Below are positions 10,760 through 21,260 of a DNA stretch of 64,000 bases, in pieces (the first letter of the stretch is position 1; each line of letters begins with the position of its first letter). Position numbers and translations under genes: made by a program. The notes below the pieces were generated by a model, which did not search any database, was not told where the DNA came from, and was given only the letters and a program-made list of their open reading frames with translations. The stretch is from Zhengitettix transpicula (taxonomy: Eukaryota > Arthropoda > Insecta > Orthoptera > Tetrigidae), in NCBI GenBank assembly GCA_037074705.1, contig CM073590.1, forward strand, positions 50,061,895-50,125,894, in the 5' to 3' direction.

Positions 10760-12130
10760 GTCGAGAACTGTGGATGTCAACAGTGTCCATCAGTGAACTC
10801 AATTAATTATTTTTAACCTTACAACATAATTTTAATAAGCAATAACAAACAATTATAATCAAACAACTACACAATGTTTTTTGATGTTGACAATATAAAC
10901 ACCAGTGTAATTGTTTATGATATTCGAGATGGTCGGCCTACACAAACATAAAATTCTCGGAACAGCGTGTGTGAAAATATGTCGTAACCATGTTAAGTTC
11001 AACGGACAGCTTAAATTTATTTTAAAAATTGAATAAATTTTCTAAAATATCCCTTTAAGATGAATGTCATAACATAAAACTTGTGTTGATATCTTATATA
11101 TATTTCTTTGATATGTAAAATAAATAGTAATTAATACAATAGAAACTATGAACACATTCGCTTGTCGATGGCTTGTGGCAGTGAGCGTGGGCTCTACTGC
11201 TAAGTAGGAATTAGCGTGCTTCCAAACAATTAAGCAACACTAATGAAGATTAATGATCCTCGCTCCATCATCCTGAGATTTTTAACGTTGCTTGTCGGAA
11301 ATGCAAATATTATGAGACGGTTCTCGGTGGGGAAAGGAGTTTCACGAACCATTTTCCTTACTTCACAATGGGCAAATTAGGAGCTTTTATTATTGACATT
11401 AATGTTATCATCTGGTGCTTTTAAGAGAAAATTGTTAAGTTAATGGCACAAAATTTTCACTGAAATGTCTTTTTTTATATTAATAAGACGAGAATAGGCT
11501 GAAGCTTTCATGTAGTATTTATAATCTCAATATTTTATCTCTGTTTTGGTCATCTGCTTCTTACATGCATGTAACCATATCATGCAATATTTATGCCCAG
11601 CTTGGCTTAAATTCGATATAAACATAAATAATATATTAAAATGCCGACACAACTTTAAACTGAAGAAATTATTAAAATAGATATAAAAATACATGTTAAA
11701 ATTTCTATCTCAAACAAACAGAATTGATATGTGTGATAAAACTGTCTCAAATTTTATAATACAATGTGTCTAAGTAAATGCATTAATATTATTCCTTATC
11801 ACTCTCGACAACTACTTTACTTTCATTTATTGTATAGTAAAGTTCAATTTTGGCCATTTTTTTTTATCTAATAAATAAATAGTTTAATAAAAAAATAAGA
11901 ATGATAAAAATAAAATAGAAAATTTGTTTGTGTGTGTGTATGTTCCGCATACAAATCTACATTCGTGGAGAAAATTTGACCAAATGTTGTAGAAGTCTTC
12001 CTTTCGAACCGAAAACAAGACACTGGCGTGTTACGCACGTCTACTACCTACATGCTCAAACAGCCGATATTTTCGTGGGATAAATAATTTTCGATGTCAA
12101 TAACATTGATAGTATTTCTCCCGATGTTGA
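10760..12130. other. AT-rich intergenic stretch, nothing recognised
   Basis: No coding motifs or shared repeat. A moderately GC-balanced patch lies at about 11160-11300. Confidence 0.4.
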
Positions 12131-12229
12131 TTGTGTATAATTTCAACCTCTTTCGGCATGAAAAGATGGCTTGGAGGGTGGTTTCATGAAAATAACACAA
12201 AAACAACCGAGATTGGAGTCCAATCCGGG

Positions 12230-12580
12230 GTTATGGATGTCGCTGAAAACCCGGACAACGTCGAGCACCCGGCTAGTCTGTTTATAAAAATGGATCTGTT
12301 ATTCATAAATTTCTCAGGCATCTCATCAGCCGAAGCATTTGAATCTGTTATAATAATAGTTTTATTTATTTATTTAGGTGTGGAAGTAAATCCTGGACTA
12401 ATTCAAGGAGACTCAGCAATGAATAGCTAAAAAAATAATTCAAACAGTGTTGCTGCAATCTGCAGAACATGTGAGAAATGGCTTCAGTTTAACTGCCAGA
12501 AAATGAAACGTGACCAGAATAACTGAATTTGTAAGGTCAAGTGGGCACGGGCGACGTTTTGTCACCTATTGTACAGCCGC
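12230..12580 (+). pseudogene. LINE ORF start: 2A-like motif and zinc-finger fragment
   Basis: The frame contains a hydrophobic run IIIVLFIYLG followed by GVEVNPGL (codons at 12377-12400), close to the DxExNPGP ribosome-skipping motif found near the N terminus of several LINE ORFs. Here D is G and the last P is L, so skipping is unlikely. After a stop the same frame continues with ICRTCEKWLQFNCQK...ICKVKW (about 12455-12545), matching half of a PHD-type CxxC finger as found in LINE proteins. The reverse transcriptase is absent. Broken and non-functional. Confidence 0.5.
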
Positions 12581-12603
12581 TTCCATTGTCGAGTGGGCGC
12601 ACG

Positions 12604-12728
12604 AACCTCATAGACTTTACGATGAAAACTGATTTGTTTAAAGTAATTTATACAAATGTAGAACTTGACAGATGTAAGTCGCTAATGACCAAAAGGTCAA
12701 TGCGACGTTAAATTGTAATTAAAAAAAA
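12604..12728 (+). mobile_element. 3' end of an I-like LINE
   Basis: CCTCATAGACTTTACGATG... through GTAAGTCGCTAATGACCAAA, AGGTCAATGCGACGTTAAAT, and TGTAATTAAAAAAAA. The same order is found reversed at 34240-34375, there attached to an RNase H-like reading frame. GACCAAAAGGTC is a small palindrome. Ends in an A-rich tail. Confidence 0.65.
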
Positions 12729-13100
12729 TCAATTGTAACCCAGCATATTAATTCATATCTGAGGTAAATTATATTTCACCAAACAACTGTCTTATGTGCT
12801 TTAAGGTTCCGTTTTAGAACATCTCTTGGACAAAAGTTCTGGATGGAATAATAATAAAAATAAATATTTTCAATTATTACTGTTTATACTCTACTTTTCT
12901 TTCGGGTTTTCTGTAATGTATAACATTTTATTAAATTAATTATTGTATTTTTTGTGTACAATTTGGACCTTTCTTTGACTTATGTTAATAGTTTCTCTCC
13001 GTCAGTACATTAAAATCAACAAGTCGTGTTATAAATAAAAAACAATAAATGAAAATATAACGTGTTTTTAAAGTTAATAATTGGTTAAAATTGTAAAAGA

Positions 13101-13290
13101 ACTGATGATATAAATACAACACAACGTTTCTGGAAATCTTGTTCCTTTCCTCGGGTGCCAAGAAAACACAAGAGCCAGAAGCGACACAACTGCACAACAC
13201 AGTTGACAAACTGTGAGGTTGTATCGCTCTTGGCTCTTGTGTTTTTCTTGGCACCTGAACAAAGGAACGTTGTGTGGTATTTACATCATC
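13101..13290. repeat. Foldback (inverted-repeat) MITE F1
   Basis: Left arm GATGATATAAATACAACACA...GTGCCAAGAAAACACAAGAG pairs with the right arm (reverse complement of ...CTCTTGTGTTTTTCTTGGCA...TGTATTTACATCATC-like sequence) over about 80 bp with small indels. Same arm words occur in F2-F4 near 57-59 kb. Frames seen here are shadows. Confidence 0.75.
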
Positions 13291-13557
13291 AGGTTTTTGT
13301 CTGTATTTCGGTATTTTATTTTATTATTGAAAAACAACAAGGACATATTCATCTGCAAACGTCAACAATTTAGCCTCGAATAAGAACAACAACGCCTCCT
13401 TTTAAGCGAAATTGTTGACGTTTGGAAATGAATATTGTGGTCACACGATTCAGAAAGCCAACATTATAATAATTGTCGTGGGAATTAAGTAACCCGGTAC
13501 TGTGGACTGCTTAGTTTTCTTAAAATTTTGTACCTACTGTTCTGAATTGGTGTATTT

Positions 13558-14120
13558 TTTTTTAGGGCAACAGGCAACATGAGGGTAATCCACTATGGGC
13601 AACTCCCCTTCAATAGCATAGGAAGGGATTTGAAAGGGGGGATGCGGAAGGGTAGAGGAAGGTAGCCAAGGGTTAACTAGGTTGCCCCGGGCTATATTTT
13701 AAGGATCCTACCTGGCATTCGTCTAAAGAAATGCAGGGAAAACCCTAGAAAAACCTGCATCAGGTAGGTCGAGCATTGGGTACTTGTCCCACGTCCTTCC
13801 GAAAGCGGGAGAGGAGTTTGCTGTGGGGACGCAGCATTCCCTTCGCCGTGCCTCGACCAGTTTAGGAGGCAGCTGGCCGACTATTCCAATGGGAATAGCG
13901 GACAACTCTTACCATTGCTCAAGGTCTGTGACCGCGGAACATTCACCTCTCAGAACAGGCCGAGGTGCCCCGGCTTGTGGGAACCTTAGTTAAAAAACGG
14001 AGAGGAAAAGGCATCCCCAAAAGTAGCCCCTTCGTATCTCTCCTAAAAGGTTCTGCCTGCGAGAGAACATCCCTCGCAGGTTACCTGCGAGAGAATCCTC
14101 TCGCAGTATTTTTGATATGG
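13558..14120 (-). mobile_element. Family A retroposon copy A2, near full length
   Basis: Flanked by a 12-bp direct repeat ATTGGTGTATTT at 13546-13557 and 14121-14132. On the minus strand it starts with two stem-loops built from CCTGCGAGAG/CTCTCGCAGG (14075-14110), runs about 550 bp without coding motifs, and ends GTTGCCCT plus an A run abutting the duplication. Between the duplication and the hairpins are about 14 bases not shared with other copies. The flanking repeat and poly-A indicate insertion by target-primed reverse transcription. Confidence 0.88.
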
Positions 14121-14703
14121 ATTGGTGTATTTCCAAGTCATGTTACTTTATATTCTCGTAGAAACGATAACACTGCGAATTTCAAATACTTCTGACATAA
14201 AAATATTATTAGAAAATTGAAGGAACAATTGTGCAATACCACATTGGAAACTACTTGCGAAAATCATTACAATTTCCGTAACGAGAAAAAACGCGTCATT
14301 GGCGATTTTGTAACACAACGTTTAGTGATGTGTTGATAGATGCTGTAATTGAATACTGAAATATATGACGTACAAGGCATTGGATAATATTTCTTCGACA
14401 GACAGAGATTGTTAATTCATGTTAGCGACTTTCACTGAACTAGATTGGAGTGAGCAAAAATGAACGCCCGATTTTATTCAAAGCGTATCGTATCACGCGA
14501 GTGAATGCTTCGGACGTTATCGTTCGATTACAGAACGCTCAGGACTGCATTTTTCGACCAAATTGCTCCCCACACTTATGGCTTAGTCGAGCGTGCGTTT
14601 TTACACGGGCCACGTCTCTCGGGCTATGGATTATCACACTGATATTCAGTTATTTCTATACTGATATTGGAAATGGAAGGAAGCTTGTTGGAGTGGTTTT
14701 CAG

Positions 14704-15171
14704 CTCTCGCAGATGAACCTTCCCTGAGAGTTAGAGGAGGCTACCTTCGGGGATGCATTCTTCTGTCCCTAGATTTTTGAACGAAGGTTCCCACAAGCCG
14801 TGGCACCTCGACCTTGTTTCGAGAGGTGTATGTTCCGGGGCCACAGGCATACGGTAAGAGTTATTCACTGTCAATATTGAAACAGTCGGCTAGCTGCCTC
14901 CTAAACTAGTCGAGGCTCAAAGAAGGGAATGCTGCGTCCCCACAACAAACCCCTCTACAGGCGTCGGAAGGGCAGTGAACAAGTACCAAATGCCCGACCT
15001 ACCTGATGCAGGTTTTCTAGGGTTTGTCAAGCTTCACTTTTTGGCGATGGATGCATCCTTTAACTAAATCCTAGTTAACCCTTGCCTACTTTTCTCTACC
15101 CTTCCGCATTCCCTCTTCCAAATCCATTCCTATGGTATTTAGAGGGAGCGCCTGTTATTAAAAAAAAAAAA
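14704..15171 (+). mobile_element. Family A retroposon copy A3
   Basis: Plus orientation, A run at 15159-15171. Starts CTCTCGCAG (remains of the hairpins). Diverged, with CTGTTATTAAAAAA instead of GTTGCCCTAAAA at the tail. About 590 bp from A2, in opposite orientation. Confidence 0.85.
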
Positions 15172-15204
15172 CTGAAATGGGAAACGGTTACTTGTGGCAG
15201 CTAC

Positions 15205-15515
15205 AGTTACGGATATGCCTTCTTCTCTCTCTACTTTTGAATTAAGATATCCATAAAATTGATCAGTTTTGAAAGGAGGATATTCCAAGGTTGCAGGTAT
15301 TGGGTATACGCTAAGAGTAGTCGGCTGTTCCCGTAAAAATAGTGTGAGACAAGTACAAAGAGGCCGAACTCCGTCCTGCTGTTTTCACTAGAATTTTCCA
15401 TGAAACACGTTTATGCGAATTACATGGTAGAATCTTTAAATTATAGCCCGGGGACCCTAGTTAACCATTGGCTACCAGTCGAAGTTCGCTCTATCCGTTC
15501 CTATGATGTTGTATT
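15205..15515 (+). mobile_element. Decayed family A copy A3b
   Basis: Scattered matches in the right order: GATATGCCTTCTTCTCTCTC, GGGTATACGCTAAGAG..GTCGGCTGTTCCC, TATAGCCCGGGGACCCTAGT, TAACCATTGGCTACC, CCGTTCCTATG. Much more diverged than other copies, so family A has been active over a long time. Confidence 0.6.
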
Positions 15516-15654
15516 AAAAATTGTTAATGGCTTTGAGATTCTTAAATAGTAAAGAACGCTGCAAGAACTTCTTATGTACTTCAGATTCTTGAAAAATTTA
15601 GAATCAATAAATCTACCAAATAATACGTCTACTGATATGCGTCACAGACACTAT

Positions 15655-16432
15655 TGTAATATAATAGTCTACACGTGCCCTCTTATCATAACGTCTCTTC
15701 AGCATAGCGGACCTAAGATGGCGCAGCTGCAATAACGCTGATGCAGTTAAAGACATCACTTTAGATATAGCGAGTAACTAAACACAACACATAAGTCTTC
15801 ACCCCTTACGCCTAGGCAGCTGTGATGACGCTGCGTCTAGACGGACGTCAGCATTTTAAGTACTTTATGCAGACATGTACACGTCAGCAGAAATCCACCC
15901 TGTAAGAGTTTTTCCCATTGGAGACTTAAAATCATCAGGGAGGGGGAAATGAGTCTTCGAATAGTTCAGAGCTCTTGGGGAAAGTCAGTCGTGATCCAAC
16001 CTCCAGACGGGTTGGTGGCTCCTGGTGCTATCCGCCAGTTTGTCTTACTTTATTTTATTTCTAACTATTAAATCTATTGATTCTTCATCAGCTCTTATTT
16101 GACTGAAGTGCAGCGAAACACCAACCACTACGCCTAGGTTCAATTAGTTGAACCCGAACCCTCACGTTACCGACTTTCCTATTTCCTGTTCTTAATTCTT
16201 CCTTTATCCTCTAGATCGGTAGCCAGGTGAGCTAACGGAGGTATAGCTCGGTTGGTGAACGATCTATCTGGACTTCCCATTTCCAACTGCTGGAATGTTA
16301 CATGTTCACAGTGGTGGAGTGTTACATGATGGCAAGCGGGATGTTACATCGCGGCAGCGGTTGGAAGTATGTAACATGGCGGCAGCGGTTGGAAGTATGT
16401 TACATGGTGCCAGCGATTGGAAGTATGTTACA
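15655..16432 (+). mobile_element. TG...CA element C1 (solo LTR or non-autonomous DNA element)
   Basis: Begins TGTAATATAATAGTC and ends ...GAAGTATGTTACA. Flanked by CTAT at 15651-15654 and 16433-16436. A second copy with its own flanking tetranucleotide lies inverted at 38071-38795, which fixes both ends. No coding sequence. TG...CA ends and a 4-bp duplication fit a solo LTR (Gypsy or Pao type). The roughly 9-bp inverted termini and a terminal binding-site-like array fit a DNA element equally well. Strand is arbitrary. Confidence 0.8.
16296..16432 (+). repeat. TGTTACA array at the end of element C1
   Basis: Six TGTTACA/TGTAACA heptamers at 16296, 16320, 16342, 16370, 16398 and 16426, spaced 24, 22, 28, 28 and 28 bp. 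The last is the element terminus itself. The 28-bp unit contains CGGCAGCGGTTGGAAGTATG. The other copy at 38071 has two fewer 28-bp units. Confidence 0.85.
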
Positions 16433-16436
16433 CTAT

Positions 16437-18854
16437 TAACATTAGTATGTTTACGTTCTTGATAGTTGTATTGCTAGTACAAAACTTTTTTAGCAGTGGA
16501 ACAATTTCAGGTTCACTACTGAAAAAGGAGCGCAGAGAAAATTTTGAGACAGTGTCAAAGGAACCCAAAAGCTACATTTGGATCAGGTTCCAGAAAGTGC
16601 TCTGTGAAGTTTTATTTCACATTATTCTGATTCCTGGAAAAACCCGTCAGCAACAAAAAAAATTCCAGCAATTTTGACGGGCACTTTTACGGACTTGAAT
16701 TTACAAAAAAAACCGTTTTGATACAGGGGTATAAGAGTATAGGGATTAAATCAGGAGTAATAAATCCAATTAAATTACACGCTGTAGATCAAGCTGTTAA
16801 AAATGGTTTTTCTATCAGAAATCTATCTTCTATCTTCTATCTTCTATCTATGAGAAGAGATAATCATTGCTAAGATTAAAAGAAGATTCCTAAAACTAAA
16901 ACTAAGTCAGGTAATTGAAGAAGCACAATAATATATCTAGTCTTTTCTCACACATTTCGCTTCTTGTCCGCAACTCATTTCATCGCCAGTACGGTAATGT
17001 TTCTATTACACCCCCCCCCCCTGTAGTACCCTGCTAAAACTCACCTGCAACATCAAGTCGCTCTTCTACAACTGGAGACTTTGGATATTCGCGAATTCGA
17101 AGAACACGAATTCAAAAGGTAAGACAAATTATAGATGAATAGGCAAGAAACTATGGTTAAGAGAATGGATTTATTTTTGGACTAACGACATTGCACTCTA
17201 AGTCGTATGGAATTGCAAAGCTGTGTCTATCAGACAGCTGCGAAGACGGTTGACTCATCCTACATAATTCTAACTGCTCGTAATGACATGGCGGCTCTTT
17301 CGAAAGAAAATACGCCTATGCCCTCAATTGTTCATACGTCAGTTTGCTGTTTGGCTCTCACCCGTTTTTCTGTTGACTATTCACTCAACAGACCTCAGAA
17401 AAGCAGATCCTTAGATTACATCTCCTCCCTATTAGTCCAAGGGTGACGATTTGGTTTCGTCCGAGATGCAGTGAGACTGCGCGCATCGACACGTTTTTTT
17501 CTTTTCCTGTGCACCATTAATTTCCATGCGAAATCAGTCATATTGTTCCGCCAAATCCTTGTTGTCCAACCTTCACGTACTTTCGAGAAACATCTCCCGT
17601 TTTAATTTTATTTACTCATTTGTTGGCCATCAATACTTCGTTCCTTCGACTGGACAAAAGGGATGGATGACCCTACTTCTTTTCACTTTGTTCCTGCTCC
17701 TCAATAAATCTCGATCTTTCAGTGTCCCTTCTGTCGTGTTAGACACGCTTTGTTTCTGTCCCAAACATGCCTGCCATTATTTGCACTCTGGAGCTTTACT
17801 TTTTAAAACTTTTAAAATCTTCTGCTTGCTTGCTTGCTCATACATGCATTACAGTCATAATAATTTGCCAAATAGTAACCGTTATTATGTATTCCAATCA
17901 GAGAAGGAAGTATTGTATCTAAAATTTAAATTAAAATATCGCGACTGCTTCAGCACATAAGCAGTCGTCTGGAAATAATAATTGAAATGTAAATTAAACT
18001 TGAACAATAACAGCATCCTCCTAGTTCGTGATTGATTGCTTTTGTTTGTCTGTTTCTTATGACTTTTGTTAATTTCCATGTGTTTACATATTATGAATGT
18101 ACTTGAGGGTTAAATTTTCTAAAATTTTAAAATTTATTCTTAGGTCTGCATGAACAAAAACAAATTAATTGATTAGAATTTGTACAGTTCGCGGTCCCTA
18201 CCCGAAACCAAGTGTTGAATTAGGAATGCTTTTATACTCCACTCCGCCGAATCTCCACACGAGATCCAGAGGGCAATATTGGACCGTCACAATATATATT
18301 GTAATATTCAATTTGAAGATATTAAATTCTTTACTTTCCTAAGTTTAGGAGTCAAATATTGTAATATTTAATTTTGAACTATTTAAAGAAATATAAATAT
18401 TACTTTATTATTCAATTTATGATTATTTATTTATATATTTACTTTGAATAATTCAAATCAAATTAATGAAATTCTGAAGTTATTAAAAATTTTATACTAA
18501 TTCTTAATATTTGGTGAAAGGTTTGAAATGATGACATAGAAATTTGATTAGTATAATATTTACAGAAACTATTTGAAACACAATGAATTTTGCATATAAA
18601 TGCAAGCTTTCCACGGATATAATTTAAATAAAACTAAATGAAGAAGACGGTACTACAATTAAACAAGGTTTACAGTGCAATTTAATTTTACTAAATTCAA
18701 TATAAACTCTACATATCATTTATGACCGACCTTCAATTTCACATCCACTAATTTCCAAAAACCAAACTTTTAAAAATGAAACTTTGTGAAAGTGTATTTG
18801 CAACAATATGGCCTATTGTCAAAAGTTATAAACACACACAAATTAATTCTTTTA
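16437..18854. other. Intergenic stretch, no supported gene
   Basis: Contains a TCTATCT-type simple repeat at about 16810-16852 and a run of C at 17011-17021. Frames at 16417-16677, 17207-17446 and 17526-17960 (144 codons) show no family motif that I recognise. They may be chance openings in locally GC-balanced DNA. Confidence 0.35.
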
Positions 18855-19200
18855 GAGTTATAGACTATACTGGATCTCGTTCGCTCGTCGCCTCCATTCA
18901 GTCAGCCAATAATGTTGTCAAAGCCCGGTCAGTTCTACCGTGATGCCAATGATATATAAAGCACAAAACAGTTCTCCATCAGTCAGCAGTCAATTTCGAT
19001 GTTATAAATACTGTAACCAAAAAAATAGCAGAATTCCATTTTATCTGCTGCCCAAATCTTTAAACTCACATTCTTCGCCGAGTTTTATTTATATCGCAGT
19101 TTAACAATTCAGTTCAACTCATTAAAATATTTTATAACCATTACTTTTCAAAATTACCATACTACTTATCCGACTTCGGACGATTTCACCCAATGGCGAC
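18855..19200 (+). mobile_element. Possible LTR with primer site
   Basis: Starts near AGTTATAGACTATAC, contains a TATA/Inr pair, and runs into AATGGCGACTTTC at 19191, where TGGCGAC recalls the start of errantivirus-type primer sites. No second LTR or coding region follows; a family A copy begins 100 bp on. Weakly supported. Confidence 0.35.
18953..18984 (+). promoter_or_regulatory. TATA plus TCAGTC initiator
   Basis: TATATAAA at 18953-18960 and TCAGTC at 18979-18984. The initiator A lies 28 bases after the first T, the standard arthropod spacing. A CCATTCAGTCAGCC sequence upstream near 18893 repeats the initiator word. Confidence 0.5.
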
Positions 19201-19299
19201 TTTCTTCCTCGAAGACCACAGACAGATTAACGTTTTGACTGACCCCTCCCGTTCGCATTAACGCAATCTAGTGGGGAGAAATTGATATAGCCGCATCTC

Positions 19300-19778
19300 T
19301 CACAGTACAGCTGTACGCATCCTACCTTTGGGGATGCCTTTTCCTCTCTCCGTTTATGACCTAAGGTTCCCACAAGCAGAGGCACCTCGGCCTGTTTTGA
19401 GAGGTGTATGTTCCGGGGTCGCAGACCTTGGGGATACGGTAAGAGTTGTTCTCTGTTCCCATTGGAACAGTCGACCAGCTGCCTCCTAAACTGGTTGAGG
19501 TACGGATAAGGGAATGCTGCGTACCCACAGAAAACTCTTCTCCCGCTAAGGGCGTGGGACAAGTACCTACCTGATGCAGGTTTTTCGAGGGTTTTCCCTG
19601 CATTACTTTTAGGTGAATGCTGGGTAGGATCCTTAAACTATAGCCCGGGGGCCCTAGTTAACCCTTGGCTACCTTCCTCTACCCTTCCGCATCCCACCTT
19701 TCAAATCCCTTCCTATGCTATTAAAGGGGAGTTGCCACCATGTGGATTACCCTCAATTAGCCTGTTTCCCTAAAAAAA
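19300..19778 (+). mobile_element. Family A retroposon copy A4
   Basis: Plus orientation, ending CCTGTTTCCCTAAAAAAA. Body matches other copies (ACCTTTGGGGATGCC, AGGCACCTCGGCCTG, CTTCCGCATCCC). The 5' hairpins are missing or scrambled (ACAGTACAGCTGTACG at the left edge). Confidence 0.85.
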
Positions 19779-19779
19779 G

Positions 19780-20734
19780 ACCGTCTAAACAGTATATAAT
19801 CACAACAAAAACGTCTGGGAATGCTCTCTATTCAATTTTCTCACGCCACACTGACTGTTCAAAATTATACTTTCCATTACATGACCATTATCTTACGCAT
19901 CAAACTTTATAATTGAACAAATTTAAAATTATATTAATACCAACATTGGTGCATACTACAATATATATTGTAATTAAGTGAATTTGATTTAATTATTGGT
20001 GTTGCGTGTTTTTAATATTGTTAAATCTACAGTAATGAAGGAAGTTTTTTTGAAACATTTCTATTGTAATTATAAACTGTTATCTAGGTACTAACTCCTT
20101 CAGGATATTTAAATACCGATTTATTATGTTTGTAATTGAAAACTCTTTATTTTACATCAGTGTTACTCTTAAATTCTGCGTTTTAATTATTGTAATAAAA
20201 AACGCGAGTTAATAATTGGTAGTGACAATCAAGGAAACTGAAGCGAAAATTCTTATTGTCGACTACGAAGTGAAGCTCCAGAAACACGCTACCCCGAGAG
20301 AGTTCCTGAACAACTGTGGAGATCTGACCTGCTTTCCGTAGATGGGTTCGTGAACAGAGGACAGTAAAAGAAATAGAGTGCCAATTTACTTTACCGCAAT
20401 AAAAACCTCGTGATTTGACCTAACAATGCATATAGAGTTCAGCCTGATATTTCTGGAGATATTTACAGCACCCCCACTTAACTCTCTGATGAAAAATTGT
20501 TTTCATGTCTACCGACTTTTAACTGAGTCGGAACTTTCTACAATTTTGTTTGTAATTAACTTCTCAATTTTGAACAATTATAACATTTGTATTTTAAATT
20601 TGTGTCAATCAATGTTTTATTTTGAACTTATGAATTTAAAGAACCCATGCCAATTAATTTTAAATAATCAATGCCAAAGTGAATTAAAAACAATATTAAT
20701 ATGTATTGTAATGATTAACTGGAGATATAATTTA
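19780..20734. other. AT-rich intergenic stretch
   Basis: A GC-richer patch at 20220-20360 is unassigned. The 116-codon frame at 20426-20776 is low complexity and overlaps the start of unit B2, so I do not call it a gene. Confidence 0.4.
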
Positions 20735-21260
20735 AACCGGGCCACGTTGTGGCACCAAAATGTAATGATTAGATAGATTAATTAAATGCCCCACGTTGAG
20801 GAACCAAAATGTGCTTTAAATGGATATTATTTAAACAAATTTTAATTGTTATTAAACAATTAATTTGCAGTTTTATTAAACTGATAGTTCGTTCTGAAAA
20901 AATTTATTTTATTTTAACAGGAAGGATCGAGAAATAATTACTACTTTAAACTTTACGATACCATTTATTATTTAATAGAAATTTATAACATTTTCTCTCA
21001 GGTTAAATACGTTTAAAGTTTCAATGTTTAGAAATTTGATAACTCTTCTTTCAGGGTCGTTTAACTGGGCTTGATAAGTAAAGAACAATGATTACACAAT
21101 GATAGAATTTATAAATTATGAAATTAACAATCAAAACCAAAACGAGACGAACGAAATCTGACGAATACCTTTAACTATCGTTTACAAACTTATTTAACTT
21201 GGTTTCTACTTACAAAATGTTCGGCTGGTACCAGATTTAGATTCCTAGGCTCGGGTTGAC
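20735..21260 (-). mobile_element. LTR-like unit B2 (family B), reversed
   Basis: On the minus strand, in the family order: CTGGTACCAGC (near 21230), AAGTAGAAA, TTTGTAAAC, CGTCAGATTTCGT (near 21155), AAGCCCAGTTAAACGACCCT followed by GAAAG (21050-21072), then two primer-site-like boxes, TTTTGGTTCCTCAACGTGGGG (about 20793-20813) and TTTTGGTGCCACAACGTGGC (about 20741-20760). The first five landmarks match unit B6 at 47595-47785. The doubled terminal box is unique to this copy. Confidence 0.5.

Noticed and set aside
15171..15184. ACTGAAATGGGA next to A3 also found next to A5 (near 26000)
   Set aside because: Different ends of the two copies are involved and the match is only about 12 bases, so not a shared target duplication.
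17526..17960. 144-codon plus-strand frame
   Set aside because: Begins at ATG but shows no motif, splice context or codon pattern that I can support as a gene.
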